Source: Sedimentisphaera sp050251615
GTDB lineage: Bacteria; Planctomycetota; Phycisphaerae; Sedimentisphaerales; Sedimentisphaeraceae
Reading direction: 5' to 3'
Assembly (NCBI GenBank): GCA_050251615.1
Contig: JBFWMM010000038.1
Location: forward strand, 1 to 28,709
DNA length: 28,709 nucleotides
A program made the position numbers and the translations under genes. The notes under the pieces were generated by a model. That model saw only the letters and a list, made by a program, of their open reading frames with translations. It did no database searches and was not told the origin of the DNA. Position 1 is the first letter of the stretch. Each line of letters opens with the position of its first letter. Positions 24,820 through 28,709 of this stretch are shown here, piece by piece.

Positions 24820-25437
24820 TTACTCTTCGCTTTTATGCTTCTCTGTGATTATTTCGGGCTCTGCTTCTTCTTCACCTTCTTCTTCGATAGTCTCAACCAC
24901 TTCGTGGCAGTTGACGATAACCGCATCGGGGTCCGTGAGAAGCTCTGCTCCCGCAGGCAGCTTGATGTCTGAAGCAAGGATTGCCTCGTCAAGACCAAGC
25001 TTTGTGATTAGCACTTCAAACGCCTCAGGAATGCTCATTACAGGGCAATCAATGAGAACATGGTCGAGGTGCATGTCAACGATACCGCCGGCGTTAACGC
25101 CCGGCGCGGTGCCCTTGAGTACCACAGGTACGGTTACGTGAGCCTTCTCGTCGCGGTTTACGCGCATGAAGTCAACATGCAGAATGCCCATGTGGAAGTG
25201 GTCGTACTGGAGATCCTTGAGAAGCAAGGTTTCGCTCTTGCCTTCAAACTCCACATCGAACAGCCTGTGGCCGTCTTGAAGAGCCTGTACAAGCAGCTTG
25301 AGGTCAACTGCAATCGAAACCGAATCCTGCTTGTGTCCGTAGATGACTGCAGGAATAAGCCCCTGCTCACGTACCTTGACAGCAGCCTTCGTCCCGGTCG
25401 CCCTTGGCTCAGCTTTCAATTGAAATGTTTCTGTCAT
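24820..25437 (-). CDS. rplY: Ribosomal protein bL25, long CTC/TL5 form
   Basis: Binds 5S rRNA in the large subunit. The 205-residue protein has the L25 beta-barrel (residues 1-95: RATGTKAAVKVREQGLIPAV, LLLKDLQYDHF, HVDFMRV) and the extra C-terminal CTC domain (VPVVLKGTAPGV onward), then an acidic tail EEEGEEEAEPE. The long form is also known as general stress protein Ctc. GAGG lies 6 nt before the ATG. It is placed between prs and pth as in many bacteria. Confidence 0.95.
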   Translation of the reverse strand: MTETFQLKAEPRATGTKAAVKVREQGLIPAVIYGHKQDSVSIAVDLKLLVQALQDGHRLFDVEFEGKSETLLLKDLQYDHFHMGILHVDFMRVNRDEKAHVTVPVVLKGTAPGVNAGGIVDMHLDHVLIDCPVMSIPEAFEVLITKLGLDEAILASDIKLPAGAELLTDPDAVIVNCHEVVETIEEEGEEEAEPEIITEKHKSEE

Positions 25438-25511
25438 TTTATCCTCACTGTTAATTTAGTTTACAATGCTTCTGCCGGCAGCAGTGAACAAGCCGGCCAA
25501 AGCCCTATATC

Positions 25512-26462
25512 TTACAGCAGCAAAAGACTGCTGATCGATTCATTTCTGTGTATGCGCTTTATACCCTCTGCGAGCATCTCCGCCATACTCAAAATCGTTA
25601 CCTGCTTCAGAGCTCTCAGCTCTGCGCTCGGCGGAACGGTATCAGTTACGACGAACTCGTCGATTTCCACATTCGCGATGCGTTCCATTGCCGGCCCGCA
25701 GAACAGACCGTGCGTCACGCCGACAACAATGCTCTTTGCGCCGCGAGATTTTATGAGCTTCGCAGCCGAGCAGATTGTGCCCGCGGTCGAAATCATATCG
25801 TCCACCATAATCACGTTACGGCCCTCTACATCGCCTATGATGTAGTCGCTGGAGACTTCCTCTCCGCTGAGCCTGCGCTTATGTACGATAGCCAGCTCCG
25901 CGCCAAGATGCTCAACATACCTCGAAGCGGTCTTTACATTGCCAACGTCCGGCGAGACAACTATCGGCTTGTCGATGCGCTTGTTGCGAAGATGCTTCGC
26001 CAAAAGCGGCTCGGCCATCAGATGATCGACGGGGATATCGAAAAAGCCTTCCATCTGTCTGGCGTGCAGGTCTATCGCAAGCACACGGCTGGCACCCGCG
26101 CTCGTAAGCAGATTGGCTACGAGCTTGGCCGTAATCGGCACGCGCCCCTCGTCCTTTCTGTCCTGACGGGCATAACCGCAGTACGGCATTACCGCCGTGA
26201 TACGGCTGGCGCTGGCACGTTTGAGCGTGTCTATCATAATCAGCATTTCCATCAGGTTTTCGTCAACCGGCGTGCTGGTGCTCTGGATTATAAAGCAATC
26301 CTTTCCACGGACGTTTTCGTCTATCTTGACGAACTTTTCGCCGTCCGGGAAGCGCCGAATGACAGCGTTGCCCATGGGGACATCAAGCCTCTTGCAGATT
26401 TTGACCGCAAGCTCGGGGTTCGATGAACCGCTGAATACTTTCAGACTCTCATTGAGAAACAT
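25512..26462 (-). CDS. prs: Ribose-phosphate pyrophosphokinase
   Basis: Makes PRPP from ribose-5-phosphate and ATP, the substrate needed by the PyrE encoded here and by the purine route that uses PurN and PurB. From the ATG at 26462 the protein has 316 residues, the usual size. It shows KVFSGSSNPELA, RRFPDGEKFVKI, MPYCGYARQDRK, the pyrophosphate-site DLHARQMEGFFDIPVDHL and the PRPP signature VIMVDDMISTAGT. An in-frame upstream start at 26489 adds nine residues that the family lacks; AAAGGA lies about 12 nt before 26462. tRNA-Gln is 91 bp upstream on the same strand, so the two could share a transcript. Confidence 0.96.
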   Translation of the reverse strand: MFLNESLKVFSGSSNPELAVKICKRLDVPMGNAVIRRFPDGEKFVKIDENVRGKDCFIIQSTSTPVDENLMEMLIMIDTLKRASASRITAVMPYCGYARQDRKDEGRVPITAKLVANLLTSAGASRVLAIDLHARQMEGFFDIPVDHLMAEPLLAKHLRNKRIDKPIVVSPDVGNVKTASRYVEHLGAELAIVHKRRLSGEEVSSDYIIGDVEGRNVIMVDDMISTAGTICSAAKLIKSRGAKSIVVGVTHGLFCGPAMERIANVEIDEFVVTDTVPPSAELRALKQVTILSMAEMLAEGIKRIHRNESISSLLLL

Positions 26463-26553
26463 CTTAAAAAAATTCCTTTCGCCGGCCATCCGGCATTTCT
26501 TGTTTCAATTGACGGCCCTCTATCCCATTTACGACCATATCAATCTGACAAAA

Positions 26554-26625
26554 CTACCCGGCCTGGACTCGAACCAGAAATGCCAGTACCAAAAACTGAA
26601 GTGTTGCCAATTACACCACCGGGTA
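26554..26625 (-). tRNA. tRNA-Gln (anticodon TTG)
   Basis: A complete 72-nt cloverleaf is readable on the minus strand. The acceptor TACCCGG pairs with CCGGGTA, with discriminator G. The D arm is GTGT/ACAC, and the anticodon arm is TCAGT with loop TTTTGGT and ACTGG, giving anticodon TTG for CAA. The T arm is TCTGG with loop TTCGAGT and CCAGG. CCA is not encoded. Confidence 0.95.
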
Positions 26626-26777
26626 TTCGGTTTCCAACGACGGAATGCGGCGAGACCGCAAAAAAATGTCGCGAGCCTGAACGTGTCAGGCGGAAAGTCT
26701 CCGGTTTGAAGCCTGAGCCGACCATGTCGCGAAACTGCCGACCCCTCGCTTTATGCACACTTCTTGCACCGAGAGAA
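26626..26777 (-). ncRNA. Structured leader or unrecognised RNA upstream of tRNA-Gln
   Basis: About 150 nt between a strong-looking promoter and the tRNA-Gln 5' end hold no supported ORF but clear structure. On the plus strand GCCTGA (26675-26680), TCAGGC (26686-26691) and GCCTGA (26711-26716) allow two mutually exclusive hairpins. In minus-strand reading the second one is followed 8 nt later by a run of seven T (26666-26660). The 9-mer ATGTCGCGA is repeated at 26666-26674 and 26724-26732. It matches no RNA family I know. It could be a separate small RNA, an attenuator, or just a long tRNA leader. Confidence 0.35.
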
Positions 26778-26783
26778 CTGCGT

Positions 26784-26811
26784 ATTATATAAACTGCGCC
26801 CGTGCGGGCAA
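26784..26811 (-). promoter_or_regulatory. Candidate strong stable-RNA promoter with A-tract upstream element
   Basis: On the minus strand TTGCCC (26811-26806) and a perfect TATAAT (26789-26784) are 16 nt apart. Just upstream of the -35, from about 26828 to 26813, lies a long A-rich tract, as in UP elements of rRNA and tRNA promoters. The start point would be near 26777, about 150 nt before tRNA-Gln. The A-tract runs close to the scaffold gap. Confidence 0.5.
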
Positions 26812-26832
26812 GTTTTTTTTATTTTTTTGCCA

Positions 26833-26932
26833 NNNNNNNNNNNNNNNNNNNNNNNNNNNNNNNNNNNNNNNNNNNNNNNNNNNNNNNNNNNNNNNNNNNN
26901 NNNNNNNNNNNNNNNNNNNNNNNNNNNNNNNN
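26833..26932. other. Scaffold gap of 100 N
   Basis: Exactly 100 unknown bases, a conventional placeholder length, so the true distance is not known. The gap cuts a probable restriction endonuclease gene. The order of the two flanks rests on scaffolding only. Confidence 0.98.
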
Positions 26933-27059
26933 ACGTTTCCCAATCTTCTTGAGTCTTCGGTGCGCAGTTTCTAATTGCCTTGGAAACAGCACCGACATTC
27001 CTGCTGAAATTCAGCTGAAACCTGTTCATTGCGCTGTTGAGTATCCACTCTTTAGCCAT
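26933..27059 (-). CDS. Probable MjaI-family type II restriction endonuclease, N-terminal fragment
   Basis: Only the first 42 residues are visible before the N gap: MAKEWILNSAMNRFQLNF, then SRNVGAVSKAIRNCAPKT and QEDWE. From memory this beginning (EWILN, NR..LN, NVG.VS..IR.C.PK...EW) fits restriction endonucleases of the MjaI type, whose known members recognise CTAG; I could not check this. The ATG overlaps the end of the methyltransferase gene by 8 nt, the tight pairing expected of a restriction-modification unit. It is partial because of the gap, not necessarily broken in the genome. The open frame seen beyond the gap should not be joined to it. Confidence 0.55.
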
Positions 27060-28350
27060 TTGAAACCCCGCTTAGCCGTATAAATTTGTCCCTGAACTTG
27101 TAGCTGAAATCTTTGTCAACATCCACTAAACCACTTTTTATCAAATGCGCGTTAACAAATGTTTTGTTCTTCAAGTAAAGATAGCAACAAAGCGTATCAT
27201 TAGAATCATATTTTTGCTCATCATATCTGACAAATACTCTTTGCCCTTTTGCCTTATCGTACAGAAATTTGACGGCTTTTTCTTCAGTGATTACATTTTT
27301 CTTAACCCCGATCAGTCTTACGGTCAACCCGCTGCTCAACTCGACCATTTCAGGATTGATTATTTCCTTTACGGTATAATAATCATCTCTGTCGGTAGAT
27401 TCCTGGTTTATTTTTGAACCGTACTGAAGTTTTCTGGGGTCTATCTTCTTGTCAAATTTAATCGGGTCTGTAAAGATGTATGGCAGTTTGGCTAAATCAG
27501 ACGAGTAGTCAATTGAATTGCATGAAGGGGTTATGAGTTCAAACTCCGCACCATTTCCAAAAAGATTGCTTTCATCCATACCTGTTCTCTCTTTGATGAT
27601 TGGAATAAAATCTCTGTTAATTTCGTATCCAATGGAGCTCCTGCCCAAATTCTTTGCGGCAAGAGTGGTTGTTCCGCTACCGAGAAATGGGTCAATAACA
27701 GTCTCGCCAACATAGGTAAACATCTTAATAAGCCTGCGCGGAAGCTCTTCAGGAAACATCGCTAAATGTTTCCCCTGCTTTTCCCCTGCAAAGTTCCAGT
27801 GTCCGGAGAAGTACCGGTTCCACTCCTCAGTGGTCATTTTTGATATCTCTTTTCGTTCCCTGCTTACCTTTCGAGGCTTGCCGCCTTTCTTAAACAGTAA
27901 GATGAACTCATAATCAAGCTTCAAAATTCCATTTCTCGGGTAAGGGAAAGACCCCATCACGGCTCCGCCGCCTGTTGTGTTGCAAGTAGTTACTTTTTGC
28001 CATATGACAGCGCCCATATAGTCGAAGCCGACAGTTTCACAGAACCTTATAATTTCCGTTCTGATGGGAATGACTTTATATCTTCCGTAATACACGGAAC
28101 GCGCGAATTGATCGCCTATGTTGACGCAAAGCCTGCAACCGTTTTCAAGAACGCGGTAGCATTCTTGCCAGACCAAATTGAGATTGTTGATGTAATCTTC
28201 GTAATTGTCGTTAAAGCCGATTTGATTTGAGCTGCCGTAATCTTTAAGTTGCCAGTAAGGAGGAGAGGTTACTACAAGTTGAATAGAAGAATCGGGAACT
28301 TCAATCATTTTTCTTGAATCGGAGATAACAATCTTGTGTTTTGTTTTCAT
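27052..28350 (-). CDS. DNA (cytosine-N4-type) methyltransferase fused to an SNase-like domain
   Basis: A 432-residue modification enzyme. The N-terminal part (1-255) is an AdoMet-dependent DNA methyltransferase of the beta class: catalytic TSPPYW at 28-33 comes before the AdoMet motif DPFLGSGTT at 220-228, with the presumed target-recognition region between. SPPY is usual for N4-cytosine enzymes. The C-terminal part (about 326-425) looks like a staphylococcal-nuclease-type OB fold: VELSSGLTVRLIGV, AVKFLYDKAKGQRVFVRYD, YLYLKNKTFVNAHLIKSGL. I do not see the Arg/Glu/Arg nuclease active site, so it may only bind DNA. It is followed, with an 8-nt overlap, by a probable endonuclease. The gene is clearly richer in A and T than the core genes, suggesting acquisition. 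The ribosome-binding site is weak. Confidence 0.85.
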   Translation of the reverse strand: MKTKHKIVISDSRKMIEVPDSSIQLVVTSPPYWQLKDYGSSNQIGFNDNYEDYINNLNLVWQECYRVLENGCRLCVNIGDQFARSVYYGRYKVIPIRTEIIRFCETVGFDYMGAVIWQKVTTCNTTGGGAVMGSFPYPRNGILKLDYEFILLFKKGGKPRKVSRERKEISKMTTEEWNRYFSGHWNFAGEKQGKHLAMFPEELPRRLIKMFTYVGETVIDPFLGSGTTTLAAKNLGRSSIGYEINRDFIPIIKERTGMDESNLFGNGAEFELITPSCNSIDYSSDLAKLPYIFTDPIKFDKKIDPRKLQYGSKINQESTDRDDYYTVKEIINPEMVELSSGLTVRLIGVKKNVITEEKAVKFLYDKAKGQRVFVRYDEQKYDSNDTLCCYLYLKNKTFVNAHLIKSGLVDVDKDFSYKFRDKFIRLSGVSNG

Positions 28351-28413
28351 TGTAACTCGTTCTAATCTTCCGAAACAGTCATTGATTGATAGTATGGCTG
28401 TAATTAAACAGAT

Positions 28414-28506
<93 letters not shown>

Positions 28507-28559
28507 GTTTTTATACCTGTTCAGTTGTGAAAGCCCGCCAAAGTTTGGCAAGAAACGAA

Positions 28560-28587
28560 AATATACGAAATAATTGCCGTCTTGCAA
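28560..28587 (-). promoter_or_regulatory. Candidate promoter of tRNA-Ser
   Basis: On the minus strand TTGCAA (28587-28582) and TATATT (28565-28560) are 16 nt apart. The -35 lies inside the 8-bp palindrome CTTGCAAG (28581-28588). Downstream, GCCAAA and TTTGGC (28537-28549) form another dyad. Confidence 0.4.
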
Positions 28588-28596
28588 GATAATTTG

Positions 28597-28625
28597 CTTG
28601 AAATCTTTCAAGATTTTTGTAAATT
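28597..28625 (+). promoter_or_regulatory. Candidate promoter of tRNA-Arg
   Basis: TTGAAA (28598-28603) and TAAATT (28620-28625) are 16 nt apart. The -35 is one arm of the perfect 16-bp palindrome CTTGAAATCTTTCAAG-type dyad (28597-28612, arms CTTGAAA and TTTCAAG). Confidence 0.4.
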
Positions 28626-28660
28626 ATCTCTCTGCTCGCCGGCGCGGCGGGTAAGTGGAT

Positions 28661-28709
28661 GCGCCAGTAGCTCAACTGGACAGAGCATCGGTCTACGGAA
28701 CCGAAGGTT
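28661..28709 (+). tRNA. tRNA-Arg (anticodon ACG), 5' part
   Basis: The first 49 nt are visible: acceptor GCGCCAG, TA, D arm GCTC/GAGC, anticodon stem TCGGT/ACCGA with loop CTACGGA, giving anticodon ACG (wobble A, expected to be deaminated to inosine by TadA). The window ends in the variable loop. It is divergent from tRNA-Ser. Confidence 0.93.

Noticed and set aside
26680..26735. Plus-strand string resembling part of the c-di-GMP-I riboswitch core (GGAAAGTCTCCGG).
   Set aside because: The conserved helices and the second half of the motif are missing, and no plus-strand gene lies downstream.
26540..26758. Open frame on the minus strand across tRNA-Gln and its leader.
   Set aside because: It overlaps the whole tRNA and shows no recognisable domain; it is a typical artefact of tRNA regions.
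26798..26828. GCCC/GGGC hairpin followed by a T-run on the plus strand, like an intrinsic terminator.
   Set aside because: No plus-strand gene leads into it. The same bases read on the minus strand as a -35 with an A-rich upstream element before TATAAT, which fits the tRNA-Gln direction better.
26751..27059. Minus-strand open frame running through the N gap.
   Set aside because: The N bases have no stop codons by definition. The residues on the left side of the gap cannot be assigned to the endonuclease.

Overview
The window looks like part of a chromosome scaffold from an anaerobic, polysaccharide-degrading diderm bacterium. My best guess is Planctomycetota, class Phycisphaerae (Sedimentisphaerales-like), inferred from three things: a pseudopilin with an N-terminus reading RRAFTLIELLVV followed by a MPALGKARAQA-like segment, two secreted GH43 arabinan-type hydrolases, and an outer-membrane BamA. 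No rRNA is present, so the taxonomy remains an inference. Most genes lie on the minus strand and are housekeeping genes.

Layout, left to right. (1) 2-4525, minus: a HAD phosphatase, valS and coaX, probably read from one promoter that carries a 9-bp inverted repeat. (2) 4684-8129, plus: a block with two translationally coupled GH43 hydrolases and one pseudopilin, bracketed by two copies of a 111-bp inverted-repeat element and followed by another hairpin. (3) 8302-10735, minus: a small SemiSWEET-like membrane protein, pyrE and purB. (4) 11007-12382, plus: thiL and tsaE, overlapping by ATGA. (5) 12407-13693, minus: an AAA_14/DUF4143 ATPase, probably accessory. (6) 14014-26462, minus: a long unidirectional core run, prs-rplY-pth-rpsF-ssb-rpsR-rplI-dnaB-bamA-zinc ribbon protein-purN-ychF-rsmG-xerC, covering PRPP supply, ribosome, replication and envelope functions. 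tRNA-Gln lies directly upstream of prs. (7) 26833-26932 is a 100-N scaffold gap. (8) 26933-28350, minus: a restriction-modification locus, a methyltransferase fused to an SNase-like domain followed by the first 42 residues of a probable MjaI-family endonuclease cut off by the gap. (9) 28416-28709: divergent tRNA-Ser(GCT) and tRNA-Arg(ACG), the latter cut by the window end.

The least explained parts are non-coding. Three intergenic hairpins are built from degenerate 9-nt CACGAAG-type units. A 111-bp element brackets the GH43 block. A roughly 150-nt structured leader separates a strong-looking promoter from tRNA-Gln and may hide an unrecognised RNA. The methyltransferase-SNase fusion is the most unusual protein architecture. 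No computation or database search was run: family names come from motif recognition, and promoter calls from reading hexamers.
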